Shown piece after piece: positions 1-7,777 of a stretch of DNA of 15,676 nucleotides (position 1 is its first letter; each line of letters starts with the position of its first letter). The stretch covers positions 1 to 15,676 of the forward strand of contig JANWKW010000077.1 in the NCBI GenBank assembly GCA_025451135.1, in the 5' to 3' direction. Both the position numbers and the translations under genes were made by a program. Under the pieces are notes generated by a model. The model was not told the DNA's origin and ran no database searches. It saw only the letters and a program-made list of their open reading frames with translations. The stretch comes from Vulcanimicrobiia bacterium. GTDB taxonomy: Bacteria > Vulcanimicrobiota > Vulcanimicrobiia > Vulcanimicrobiales > Vulcanimicrobiaceae.

Positions 1-1582
1 GTGCGACGTCGGCGGGCTCCCATGGCGCGCGATCGTCGTGAGGGTCGATGTAGCGTAAGAAATACCCTGAAGACTCGAAGAACGTGTCCATCGTGTCGCT
101 CTCGCGGCGCGCGGGTCCGCCGCACGACGGACAGGTGGTGCCGATGAAGGCGGCATCGCGCGCGAGCGGCGAGCCTTCGCCCGTGATCGGGACGTCCTTG
201 GGCAGCACGACCGGCAGCTGGTCGTCGGGCACGGGCCGCTCGCCGCACGCCGCGCAATAGACGATCGGGATCGGCGTTCCCCAATAGCGCTGGCGCGAGA
301 CCAGCCAGTCGCGCAGCTTGAAGTTCACCTTGGTGCCGCCCAGGCCCATCGCGTGCAGCCGTTCGGCGATGGCGGCGCGGGCGCGCGCGCTCGACATGCC
401 CGAGAAGTCGCCGGACGCGATCAGCTTGCCGTCGTCGCAGAAGGCCGCTTCGAGCGGCGCTTCGGTATCGGTGCCTTTGGGCACGATCACCTGCGCGATC
501 GGCAGACCGTGCTTGTGGGCGAAGTCGAAATCGCGCTCGTCGTGCGCGGGGACGCCCATCACCGCGCCGGTGCCGTATTCGGCCAGCACGTAGTTGGTCA
601 CCCAGATCGGGACCTTCTCGTGCGAGAGCGGATTGATCGCGTACGCGCCGGTGAACAGCCCGGTCTTCTCCATCAACGAGGTCCGTTCGAGCTCCGACTT
701 CGAACGCAGCGACTCCGCGAACTCGGCGATCGCGGCGGCATGCTTCTTCGAGACCAGCTCGGAGATGGTCGCCACCACCGGATGCTCGGGGGCGACGGCC
801 AGGAACGTCACGCCGTAGACCGTGTCGATGCGGGTGGTGAAGACGTCGACGCGCGCGTCGGACTGCTCGATTCCGAACGAGAACTGGACGCCCTCGCTGC
901 GGCCGATCCAGTTGCGCTGCATCACGCGGGTCCGCTCCGGCCAGCCGTCCAGCGTCTCGATATCGTTCAAGAGGCGATCGGCATAGTCGGTGATCTTGAG
1001 GAACCATTGCGAGAGGTTGCGGCGCTCGACGGCGTGGCCGCAGCGCCAGCACTTGCCGTCGACCACCTGTTCGTTGGCGAGCACGGTCGCGTCGTGCGGG
1101 CACCAATTGACCGGCGCTTCGCGCTTGTAGGCCAGGCCGGCTTCGTAGAGGCGCAAGAACAGCCACTGATTCCAGCGGTAATAGTCGGGCCTGCACGTCG
1201 CGATCTCGCGCGTCCAGTCGTAGGACGTGCCCATCAGCCGGACCTGACGCTGCATGTTGGCGATGTTGGACGCGGTCCAGACGTTCGGATCGATGCCGCG
1301 CTGGATGGCCGCGTTCTCGGCCGGCAGTCCGAAGGCGTCCCAGCCCATCGGGTGGAGCACGTCGTAGCCCTGCATCCGCATGGTCCGCGCGATCGCGTCG
1401 CCGAGGGTGTAGTTCTTGGCGTGGCCGACGTGCAGATCGCCCGACGGATACGGAAGCATCTCGAGCACGTAGTACTTCTTGTCCGACGGCGACGACGGGT
1501 CGGCGGCGCGATAGATCCCCTCGCGCTCCCATCGCTCTTGCCAGGCGCGCTCGACGGCGCGGAAATCGTACGCTTCGGCCAT
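1..1582 (-). CDS. leuS: Leucyl-tRNA synthetase, N-terminal 527 residues (C-terminus beyond window)
   Basis: Charges tRNA-Leu with leucine in the cytoplasm (class I synthetase). Reading down from ATG at 1582, I see the class I signature LPYPSGDLHVGH (HVGH at residues 51-54), a first zinc-type cluster (C161, C178, C181), the CP1 editing domain with TTRIDTVYG (about 249-257) and GTGAVMGVPAHDERD, then a second CxxC...CxxC insert and the DTMDTF segment near residue 498. Bacterial LeuRS is normally about 800-870 residues, so the KMSKS loop, anticodon-binding domain and C-terminal domain lie off the left edge. The start is supported by homology from residue 5 onward and by AAGG 5 nt upstream. One oddity: the usually invariant Trp in the S-S-W-Y-F motif is Gly506 (codon GGG at 65-67). 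The gene is divergent from comEA. The identification is secure. Confidence 0.97.
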   Translation of the reverse strand, partial: MAEAYDFRAVERAWQERWEREGIYRAADPSSPSDKKYYVLEMLPYPSGDLHVGHAKNYTLGDAIARTMRMQGYDVLHPMGWDAFGLPAENAAIQRGIDPNVWTASNIANMQRQVRLMGTSYDWTREIATCRPDYYRWNQWLFLRLYEAGLAYKREAPVNWCPHDATVLANEQVVDGKCWRCGHAVERRNLSQWFLKITDYADRLLNDIETLDGWPERTRVMQRNWIGRSEGVQFSFGIEQSDARVDVFTTRIDTVYGVTFLAVAPEHPVVATISELVSKKHAAAIAEFAESLRSKSELERTSLMEKTGLFTGAYAINPLSHEKVPIWVTNYVLAEYGTGAVMGVPAHDERDFDFAHKHGLPIAQVIVPKGTDTEAPLEAAFCDDGKLIASGDFSGMSSARARAAIAERLHAMGLGGTKVNFKLRDWLVSRQRYWGTPIPIVYCAACGERPVPDDQLPVVLPKDVPITGEGSPLARDAAFIGTTCPSCGGPARRESDTMDTFFESSGYFLRYIDPHDDRAPWEPADVA

Positions 1583-1591
1583 AGGTGCCTT

Positions 1592-1620
1592 ATCGTACCG
1601 ATTCGCGGCCCGTTCGTCAC
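1592..1620 (-). promoter_or_regulatory. Candidate sigma-70-like promoter for leuS
   Basis: On the minus strand GTGACG (1620-1615) and TACGAT (1597-1592) are separated by exactly 17 bp. Each matches four of six consensus positions (TTGACA, TATAAT). The -10-like box ends 9 nt before the leuS ATG, so the transcript would be leaderless or nearly so. Two partial boxes in GC-rich DNA can occur by chance. The rest of the 77-bp leuS/comEA gap shows no other clear signal. Confidence 0.35.
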
Positions 1621-1659
1621 CCTTTCACGTCGCATTTCCGGTGGGATAGGACCGGCGGA

Positions 1660-2265
1660 ATGAAACGCTATCTCCCGATCGGCCTCGCGGTCGCGGTCGC
1701 GGCGCTCGCGCTCTGGCATCCGCCCCGCACCGCCGCGCCGGGATTCGCGGCCGGTCCGGCCGGGCCGGCGGCGCACCGCCACGCGTCGCCGCGTCCGCTC
1801 CCGAGCGCCGGGCCGGGTGCGGTCGTCTACGTCGCCGGCGCGGTCGCGCGACCGGGTCTCTACCGGCTTGCGCCCGGCGCCCGGGCCGACGACGCGGTCC
1901 GCCTGGCTGGCGGCATGCGCCCGGGCGCGGACCCGGTCGCGGTCAACCTGGCCGCGCGGATCGCCGACGGCGACGAGATCGTCGTCCCGCGGATCGGTGA
2001 GGCCACACCTCGTCCGCGCGGACGCACCCCACGGTCGAGGCGGGCGGCGACGCCCGCACCCGCCTCGGTCGGGCTCAACGACGCCGGCGCCGACGCGCTG
2101 GCGCGCGTCCCGGGTCTGGGACCGGCGCTGGCGGCGCGCATCGTCGCCTTTCGTGCGACCAACGGCGCCTTCGCGAACCTGGACGAACTGCTCGACGTGA
2201 ACGGCATGACGCCCGCGCGGCTGGACCGGGCCGCGCCGTTTCTCCGGCTATCGCCGGTACCCTGA
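1660..2265 (+). CDS. comEA: ComEA-type DNA uptake protein (SLBB plus helix-hairpin-helix)
   Basis: A 201-residue membrane-anchored protein expected to bind double-stranded DNA outside the cytoplasmic membrane during natural transformation. Residues 5-18 form one hydrophobic segment after a basic N-terminus. Residues about 55-110 are an SLBB-type domain (VVYVAGAVARPGLYRL, ending DGDEIVVP). A Pro/Arg-rich linker (111-137) follows, then a double helix-hairpin-helix (138-197) with VPGLGPALA and VNGMTPARL as hairpins. This order matches ComEA of transformable bacteria. ATG 1660 is chosen because the signal anchor begins there and GGATAGGA lies upstream; an earlier in-frame ATG at 1585 would add a non-hydrophobic stretch and run into leuS. 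comEC, the frequent neighbour, is absent: an acyl-CoA synthetase follows after 9 bp. Confidence 0.85.
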   Translation: MKRYLPIGLAVAVAALALWHPPRTAAPGFAAGPAGPAAHRHASPRPLPSAGPGAVVYVAGAVARPGLYRLAPGARADDAVRLAGGMRPGADPVAVNLAARIADGDEIVVPRIGEATPRPRGRTPRSRRAATPAPASVGLNDAGADALARVPGLGPALAARIVAFRATNGAFANLDELLDVNGMTPARLDRAAPFLRLSPVP

Positions 2266-2274
2266 GAAGTATGG

Positions 2275-4104
2275 ATGGATGACCCGGCCACCTCACGGCG
2301 AAACGCAGGCTCCATGGTGTCGACGCCTCCGCCGCCCGAAACGCTCCCGCATCTCATCCGCCGCGCGCTCGACGGGCCGCGCGATGAGGCGCTGCTCGAA
2401 CGCGTCGACGGCGTCTTCACGCCGACCTCCTCGACCGAACTGCTGCGCCGCGTCGAGGACATCGCCTGCGCGATCCGCGACGCGGGTCTGCAGACCGGCG
2501 ATCGCGTCGGTCTGATCGCGCACGATTGCGTCGATTGGATCGTCTGCGATTTCGCGACGCTCTTCGCGGGCTGCGTGGTCGTCCCGGTCTTCCCGACGCA
2601 AGCGCTCGACAACACCAAGTACATCCTCGAACATTCCGCGGCGAAACTGCTCTTCGTCGACTCGGCCGCGACGCAGGCGCGTCTGGCCGGAGCGATGGCG
2701 CTCCCGCCGACGGTCGTGATGGCGTCGTCCGGCGCCGACGGCCTGGCCGCGTTCGAAGCGCGCGGCGCGGCCGTGCGCGCGGCCCATCCGGAACTGCCGT
2801 CGGCCTACCAGACCGCCCAGCCGGACGATCTGGCGGTCCTCATCTACACCTCGGGGACGACCGGCAATCCCAAAGGCGTGATGCTCTCCCACGACAACCT
2901 GGTGTTCGATGCGGCCGAAGCGGGCGCGCATTCCGGGTCGCTCTCGGCCGGCTCGACGGTCCTCTCGGTGCTGCCGTTCTCGCACATCTACGAGCACACC
3001 ATGATCTACATCTACTTGGAGCGCAAGTACCGCTACGCGATCTGCCACGATCCGAACGCGCTGCTCGAGGACTTGCAGGCGATCCGTCCGGAAGCGCTCA
3101 CCTGCGTGCCGCGCATCTTCGACAAAATGCTGGCCGGCATCGTCACCAAGTCCGCGAAGGCGGGCGGCGCGCAGGCGCGGCTCGTGCCGTGGGCGCTCGA
3201 GACCGGCCGCCGGTACATGCACGCAAAGCTCTTCGGTCGCGGTCCCGGCATCGGTCTCGCGCTGCAGTACGGGATCGCGGAAGCGCTGGTCTTCAAAAAA
3301 TTGCGCGGCGTGCTCGGCCTCGACCGGCTGAAGTACTTCTCGAGCGGCAGCGCGGCGCTGCACATCGACGTCGCGATGACGTACCTCGGGATGCGTCTGC
3401 CGATCGTGCAAGGCTACGGCCTGACCGAGACCTCGCCGGTGATCACGGTCAATCGTCCCGAGGCCAATCACTACGGCACGGTCGGGCCGCCGCTCGACTT
3501 TGTCGAGGTCCAGATCGCCGAGGACGGCGAGATCCTGACGCGCGGCCGGCACGTGATGCTCGGTTACTATCACGACGAGGAGGCGACCGCGGCCACCATC
3601 GTCGACGGCTGGCTGCATACGGGCGATATCGGCGAGATCGATTCGGACGGTGCGCTGCGCATCACCGATCGCAAGAAAGAAGTCTTCAAGACCGATACCG
3701 GCAAGTTCGTCGCGCCGGCCCGGGTCGAGGCGGCGATCAAACGGTCCTCGTACGTCGCCCAGGCGATGGTGGTCGGGGACGGCCGCCCGCACCCGGCTGC
3801 CCTCGTGGCCCCGAATTGGGACCTGCTGCGGACCGAGATGGATCTGGGCGAAGGCACACCCGAGACCTGGGTGCTGCGCGACGACGTGCGGGCGTTCATC
3901 ACCGGGCAGGTGGTCAAAGAGACGGCCGACCTCGGCTCTTACGAGCAGATCCGCCGGGTGCTGGTCATCCCGCACGAGTTCACGGTCGAGTCCGGCGAGC
4001 TCTCGCCCTCGTTCAAGATCAAGCGCCGGGTGGTCGAAGACCGCTATCGCGACCGGATCGCGGCCGCCTACGGGGTCGACCTCCACGCCCGGGCCTACGT
4101 CTGA
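2275..4104 (+). CDS. Long-chain acyl-CoA synthetase (AMP-forming, FAA1/FadD15-like)
   Basis: Activates a fatty acid with ATP to an acyl-adenylate and transfers it to CoA. The 609 residues match the usual length of the COG1022 type of ANL enzymes. Visible motifs are the phosphate-binding loop YTSGTTGNPKG (191-201), GYGLTE (380-385), WLHTGD (446-451), DRKKE (465-469) and a C-terminal SFKIKRR that carries the likely catalytic lysine. The C-terminal subdomain contains the typical TGKFVAP segment (475-481). The start is uncertain: ATG 2275 has GAGAAG 5 nt upstream, while ATG 2314 (residue 14) would begin just before the conserved part and has only a weak AGG. The gene follows comEA by 9 bp in the same frame and is probably co-transcribed. 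Substrate chain length cannot be read from sequence; a related carboxylate-CoA ligase activity is possible. Confidence 0.92.
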   Translation: MDDPATSRRNAGSMVSTPPPPETLPHLIRRALDGPRDEALLERVDGVFTPTSSTELLRRVEDIACAIRDAGLQTGDRVGLIAHDCVDWIVCDFATLFAGCVVVPVFPTQALDNTKYILEHSAAKLLFVDSAATQARLAGAMALPPTVVMASSGADGLAAFEARGAAVRAAHPELPSAYQTAQPDDLAVLIYTSGTTGNPKGVMLSHDNLVFDAAEAGAHSGSLSAGSTVLSVLPFSHIYEHTMIYIYLERKYRYAICHDPNALLEDLQAIRPEALTCVPRIFDKMLAGIVTKSAKAGGAQARLVPWALETGRRYMHAKLFGRGPGIGLALQYGIAEALVFKKLRGVLGLDRLKYFSSGSAALHIDVAMTYLGMRLPIVQGYGLTETSPVITVNRPEANHYGTVGPPLDFVEVQIAEDGEILTRGRHVMLGYYHDEEATAATIVDGWLHTGDIGEIDSDGALRITDRKKEVFKTDTGKFVAPARVEAAIKRSSYVAQAMVVGDGRPHPAALVAPNWDLLRTEMDLGEGTPETWVLRDDVRAFITGQVVKETADLGSYEQIRRVLVIPHEFTVESGELSPSFKIKRRVVEDRYRDRIAAAYGVDLHARAYV

Positions 4105-4106
4105 CC

Positions 4107-4135
4107 CATACATCCCGACACTAGGCGATTTTAAT
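4107..4135 (+). promoter_or_regulatory. Candidate promoter upstream of padR
   Basis: In the 51-bp gap after the acyl-CoA synthetase, an AT-rich island stands out in GC-rich DNA. TTTAAT at 4130-4135 matches five of six -10 positions. CATACA at 4107-4112, 17 bp upstream, is a poor -35 (three of six). The expected start site, around 4142, leaves a leader of about 14 nt containing GGGGA. This suggests padR and its partner can be transcribed independently of the upstream gene. Confidence 0.4.
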
Positions 4136-4155
4136 AGTAGCCCGAAGTCTGGGGA

Positions 4156-4536
4156 ATGAACGCCGCCCCCCATCACCACCGGGTCGACGAGGTCCTCAAG
4201 GGCCCGATCAAGAGCAAGACGGTCTTCCCCGTCCTCGTGATGCACCTGGTCAAAGAACAGCCCGACCACGGCTACGGCCTCATGCAGCGGGTCGACGAGA
4301 TCTGCGGCGATCTGATCGCCGTCAACACCAACAAGATCTATCCGCTGCTGCGCCGGCTCGAGGAGCGCGGCTTTCTCTCCGCGTCGTGGGACCACCCGAC
4401 CAAGCGGTCGCGACGGATCTATTCGATCACGCCCGCCGGGCTCGAACGGCTCGACCGGATCAAAGGTTCGATGCGTCCCTACCTCGAGAGCATCGAGAAC
4501 GCGGTCGGCCAGCTCAAGCGGAGACTCTATTCGTGA
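4156..4536 (+). CDS. PadR-family transcriptional regulator
   Basis: A 126-residue winged-helix DNA-binding protein. Seen directly: the PadR core with HGYGLMQRVDE (residues 38-48), the recognition-helix region NKIYPLLRRLEERGFL, the wing RRIYSITPAG, and a C-terminal helix of the kind used for dimerisation. Length and order fit short (subfamily 2-like) PadR proteins, which mostly repress nearby genes and themselves. The usual GTLYPLL or GTIYPLL stretch reads NKIYPLL, a mild departure in the DNA-contacting helix. GGGGA lies only one base before the ATG, too close for ordinary Shine-Dalgarno use, so initiation may be near-leaderless. The stop TGA overlaps the GTG start of the next gene, suggesting translational coupling and that the next gene is a target or partner. 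Family call is firm; ligand unknown. Confidence 0.9.
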   Translation: MNAAPHHHRVDEVLKGPIKSKTVFPVLVMHLVKEQPDHGYGLMQRVDEICGDLIAVNTNKIYPLLRRLEERGFLSASWDHPTKRSRRIYSITPAGLERLDRIKGSMRPYLESIENAVGQLKRRLYS

Positions 4537-4805
4537 TCTACCTGGCGCTGGTGCATCTGCGCGATCTCGGGTGCGAGGCGTGCGGCGCGCCGCTGGCCGC
4601 CGCCGGCGCGCGTTCGTTCATCGTCTCCGACGACGGGGAACCGTTCGGTTTCGAACCGAGCGCGATCCCCGAAGAGATGAGCGTCGAATTGCGCTGCCCG
4701 CTCGGCCACGAGACCACGCTGCTGGTGCCCAACGAGATCGCGGCCGAGGAGACGCTGCAGACGCCCGAAGACGCCCCGATCGGCGCGGACGCGTTCATCG
4801 TCTGA
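4533..4805 (+). CDS. Small Cys/His protein, zinc-ribbon-like, unknown function
   Basis: A 90-residue protein I do not recognise. It begins with GTG overlapping the PadR stop (GTGA). Four possible metal ligands are visible: C14 and C17 in CEACG, and C55 and H59 in CPLGH, spaced as in a small zinc ribbon. The C-terminal third is acidic and probably flexible. There is no membrane segment or signal peptide. The reading frame is supported by the tight overlap, its position in a regulator operon, and a composition unlike the Arg-rich shadow frames. It ends 4 bp from the stop of the convergent VPS10-like gene. A role as a metal-binding partner of, or under control of, the PadR protein is an inference from position only. 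A downstream start, for example the GTG at codon 7, is possible. Confidence 0.7.
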   Translation: MIYLALVHLRDLGCEACGAPLAAAGARSFIVSDDGEPFGFEPSAIPEEMSVELRCPLGHETTLLVPNEIAAEETLQTPEDAPIGADAFIV

Positions 4806-4809
4806 TCCG

Positions 4810-7758
4810 CTACGGCAGCAGCCGCTTCATCCGCTGGAGCGTCGTCGCCAGCGTCGCATTGAGTTTCGCGAAGCCGGCGTGCATGTCGGGCGTCGGCGCC
4901 GCGTCGCTGCCGGCGACCGCGGCCTCTAGATACGCGTAGGCGCCCGACAGGTACGTGAGGCCCTGCAGGTTCTGCAGCGGCTTGCCCTCGGAGTCGTCGG
5001 GATTGTCCGGCGCACCCGCACCGACGATGGCGCTCAGCTTGGCCGCGGTCGCGCGCTTGAGCGCCGCGTTCGCGACCGCTTCTTTCGCCAGGATCGCGTT
5101 CGCGAGCGCGTATTGAGCGCGCAGGTCGGCGTCGCTTGCGCGCAGGCGCGGGTCGCGCACGATCGTGACCGGTACGGTCTGCGTCGCGCCGTTCGCCTGG
5201 AGTGTGATGCGGTAATGGCCGGGCGGCACGAGCGGCCCGCCGTCGGCGCTCTCGAACGTCCAGATCCAGCGGTGCGCGCCGGCGCTCGCCGACGGGACCG
5301 AGGGCTGCGCGACCCAACGCGGCGCGATCGTCTGGCGGCTCAGGTCGACCGGCGTGACCTTATCCGCGCTCGACCACGAGCGGATCTTCGCACCGTTCGC
5401 GTCGCGGATCGTGAGCACGACCGGGCTCGCGGCATCGCGCAGGTAGTAGTCGATCGGCACCCCGACGGCCGGGTTGGCGGCGGTCGGCTCGTCGTTCTGC
5501 ACCGGCGTTCCCTGATCGCTGCCGGGCCGCGCGCGAACCGCGACGGCGGGCACGAAGAGCTTCACGCCCGACGTCGCGGCGCGCGTCTGCTCGAGCCTGG
5601 TCGCGCCGGCGTCGAGGATGTAGAAGCCGCGACCGTGGGTCGCGATCGCGACGTCGCCGTTACGGATCGCGATGTCGCGGACCGACGTGACCGGCAGATC
5701 CATCTGAAGCGACTGCCAGCGATCGCCGGCGTCGAACGAGACGAAGATACCGCGCTCGGTGCCGGCGTAGAGCACCGACGGATTCTGCGGATCCTCGCGC
5801 ACGACGTTGACGGCTTGCCCGGCCGGGACGCCGGAGGTGATGCGCGACCAATGCGCGCCGCCGTCGCGCGTGCGGTAGATATAGGGCGAGAAGTCGTCGA
5901 GGCGGTGCCGGTCGATCGCGGCATACGCGACGTTCGCGTTCGCGTGCGATGCGTCGATGATGCCGACCTTGCTCCACGCGGTCAGGCCGGCCGGCGTCAC
6001 GTCGCGCCAGTGCGCGCCGCCGTCGCGGGTGAGCCAGATCAGCCCGTCATCGGTGCCGGCCCAGATGGTGTTCTTGGCGAGCGGCGACGGCGCGATCGTG
6101 TAGACGACGCCGCGTCGCGTGATGCCGAGGTTGTCGGCGGCGGTCGGCGCGTCGAGGTTCGGCGGAACGCCGGGATTCGGACGGGTCAGATCGGGGCTGA
6201 TCGTCTGCCACGAACGTCCGCGATCGCGCGAGCGGAAGACCTGCTGGTGCGATGCGTAGAGCGCGTTCGGATCGGCCGGCGACCACACGATCGGCAGCGT
6301 CCAGGTACTGCGCCAGAGCGTCTCCGGAGAGGCGAGCGTCGGATCGACGGTGCGCTCGGCGCCGTCGTCGAGATCCTCGTCGAGCACCGTGCCGCCGAAG
6401 ATGCGACCGGGCTCGCGCGGATCGGGTGCGATGCTGCCGCTCTCGCCGCCGACGTCGATCGGCTGCCAATCGAATTGCCCGATGCCGGCGTGCTTGCTGC
6501 GGCTGGGGATGGCGATCGCGCCCGAGTCTTGCTGGGCGCCGTACAACCAGTACGGGTAGCGGCGGTCGAGCGCGACGTGATAGAACTGCGCGGTCGGCTG
6601 GTTGAGCCAACTGCTCCAGGTCTTCGCGAAGTCGACCGAGACGACCACGCCCTGGTCGCTGCCGAGGACCATCCGGTTCGAGTCGTCCGGATCGATCCAG
6701 AGCGTATGATAGTCGTCGCCGCCCGGCGACCCTTTGATCGCGACGAACGTCTTGCCGCCGTCGGTCGAGCGGTACGTCGCGGTGTTCATCGCGTAGATGA
6801 TATCGGCGTTATGCGGATCGGCGGTGATGCCGCCGAAGTACCAGCCGCGCTGCCACAGGCGGACCTGCGCGCGCTTGCCGGCCCGGAACGCCCAGGTGGC
6901 GCCGCCGTCGTCGGAGCGATAGAGACCGCCGGCGTCGACGTCGCTGCCGGTGTCGACCATCGCGTAGATACGCTTCGGGTTCGCGGCCGAAATGGCCAGG
7001 CCGACGTGCCCGACCTTGGACGGCAGGCCATGCGTGAGCTGCGTCCACGTCGCGCCGGCGTCGTGGGTGACGTAGACGCCGCTGCCGGGGCCGTTGCTCG
7101 GCGGATAGACGTTCCACGGCGGACGGCGCGTCTGCCAGAGCGATGCGAAGACGGTCTTCGGGTCGCTCGGATCCATCGCCAGGTCGATCGCGCCCGTGTC
7201 GGCATCCTTGTAGAGCACCTTGCTCCACGTCGCGCCGCCGTCGGTCGTCTTGAACACGCCGCGCTGCGCGTTCGGGCCGTATTGATGTCCGAGCGCCGCG
7301 ACGTAGGCGACGTTCGCGTCGTGCGGATCGACCACGATCTTGCCGATCTGCGCGGTGTCGGTCAGGCCGATGCGCTTCCAGGTATGGCCCGCGTCGGTCG
7401 ATTTGAACATGCCGATGCCGGCAGCGATGTCGGAGCGCATGTCGGCTTCGCCCGTGCCGACGTAGATGACGCGCGGGTCGCTGGCCGCGACCGCGAGCGC
7501 GCCGATCGATCCGATCGCCTGGCCGTCGAAGATCGGCTGCCAGGTGCGTCCGGCATTGGTCGACTCCCAGACGCCGCCGTTGACCGAGCCGAAGTAGAAG
7601 TGGTTCGGTTCTCCGGGGACGCCCGAGACCGCAAGCGCGCGGCCTCCGCGGAATGGGCCGACCATGCGCCAATGCAGGCCGCCGAAGAGTGCGGGATTGA
7701 CGGGCGGCGTCGCGCCGACGAGCGCGACGGCCAGGGCGAACGAAAACCAACGCTTCAT
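4810..7758 (-). CDS. Secreted Asp-box/VPS10 (sortilin)-like beta-propeller protein
   Basis: A 982-residue exported protein. The signal peptide is short (residues 1 to about 16: Lys-Arg, hydrophobic core, VGA). Then come many propeller blades carrying Asp-box (BNR) motifs of the S/T-x-D-x-G-x-T-W type; I count about ten, including STNAGRTW, STDAGHTW, TTDGGATW, THDAGATW, SDDGGATW and TRDGGAHW. The last 250 or so residues hold an immunoglobulin-like or FlgD-like segment (from about IDYYLRDA to PGHYRITLQ) and a helical tail. This matches proteins commonly named VPS10-domain or 'glycosyl hydrolase' BNR-repeat proteins, abundant in Acidobacteria, Gemmatimonadota and relatives. Their biochemical role is mostly undefined; I see no basis for claiming sialidase or other hydrolase activity. 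It follows the AraC gene by 19 bp, so co-transcription is likely. No Shine-Dalgarno is evident before ATG 7758. Confidence 0.9.
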   Translation of the reverse strand: MKRWFSFALAVALVGATPPVNPALFGGLHWRMVGPFRGGRALAVSGVPGEPNHFYFGSVNGGVWESTNAGRTWQPIFDGQAIGSIGALAVAASDPRVIYVGTGEADMRSDIAAGIGMFKSTDAGHTWKRIGLTDTAQIGKIVVDPHDANVAYVAALGHQYGPNAQRGVFKTTDGGATWSKVLYKDADTGAIDLAMDPSDPKTVFASLWQTRRPPWNVYPPSNGPGSGVYVTHDAGATWTQLTHGLPSKVGHVGLAISAANPKRIYAMVDTGSDVDAGGLYRSDDGGATWAFRAGKRAQVRLWQRGWYFGGITADPHNADIIYAMNTATYRSTDGGKTFVAIKGSPGGDDYHTLWIDPDDSNRMVLGSDQGVVVSVDFAKTWSSWLNQPTAQFYHVALDRRYPYWLYGAQQDSGAIAIPSRSKHAGIGQFDWQPIDVGGESGSIAPDPREPGRIFGGTVLDEDLDDGAERTVDPTLASPETLWRSTWTLPIVWSPADPNALYASHQQVFRSRDRGRSWQTISPDLTRPNPGVPPNLDAPTAADNLGITRRGVVYTIAPSPLAKNTIWAGTDDGLIWLTRDGGAHWRDVTPAGLTAWSKVGIIDASHANANVAYAAIDRHRLDDFSPYIYRTRDGGAHWSRITSGVPAGQAVNVVREDPQNPSVLYAGTERGIFVSFDAGDRWQSLQMDLPVTSVRDIAIRNGDVAIATHGRGFYILDAGATRLEQTRAATSGVKLFVPAVAVRARPGSDQGTPVQNDEPTAANPAVGVPIDYYLRDAASPVVLTIRDANGAKIRSWSSADKVTPVDLSRQTIAPRWVAQPSVPSASAGAHRWIWTFESADGGPLVPPGHYRITLQANGATQTVPVTIVRDPRLRASDADLRAQYALANAILAKEAVANAALKRATAAKLSAIVGAGAPDNPDDSEGKPLQNLQGLTYLSGAYAYLEAAVAGSDAAPTPDMHAGFAKLNATLATTLQRMKRLLP

Positions 7759-7777
7759 ACGGGCGAGGTAGGATGGG

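Noticed and set aside
353..1663. A 436-residue plus-strand open frame opposite leuS
   Set aside because: No domain; it is the shadow of leuS, whose class I and editing motifs are clear.
1660..4104. comEA and the acyl-CoA synthetase as one protein by stop-codon readthrough
   Set aside because: They share a frame and are only 9 bp apart, but each is a complete protein of normal length and no readthrough signal is visible.
2293..4395. A 700-residue open frame on the minus strand opposite the acyl-CoA synthetase and padR
   Set aside because: Low-information Arg/Asp/Val/His-rich composition that spans two real genes and their gap; the plus-strand frames have full family motifs.
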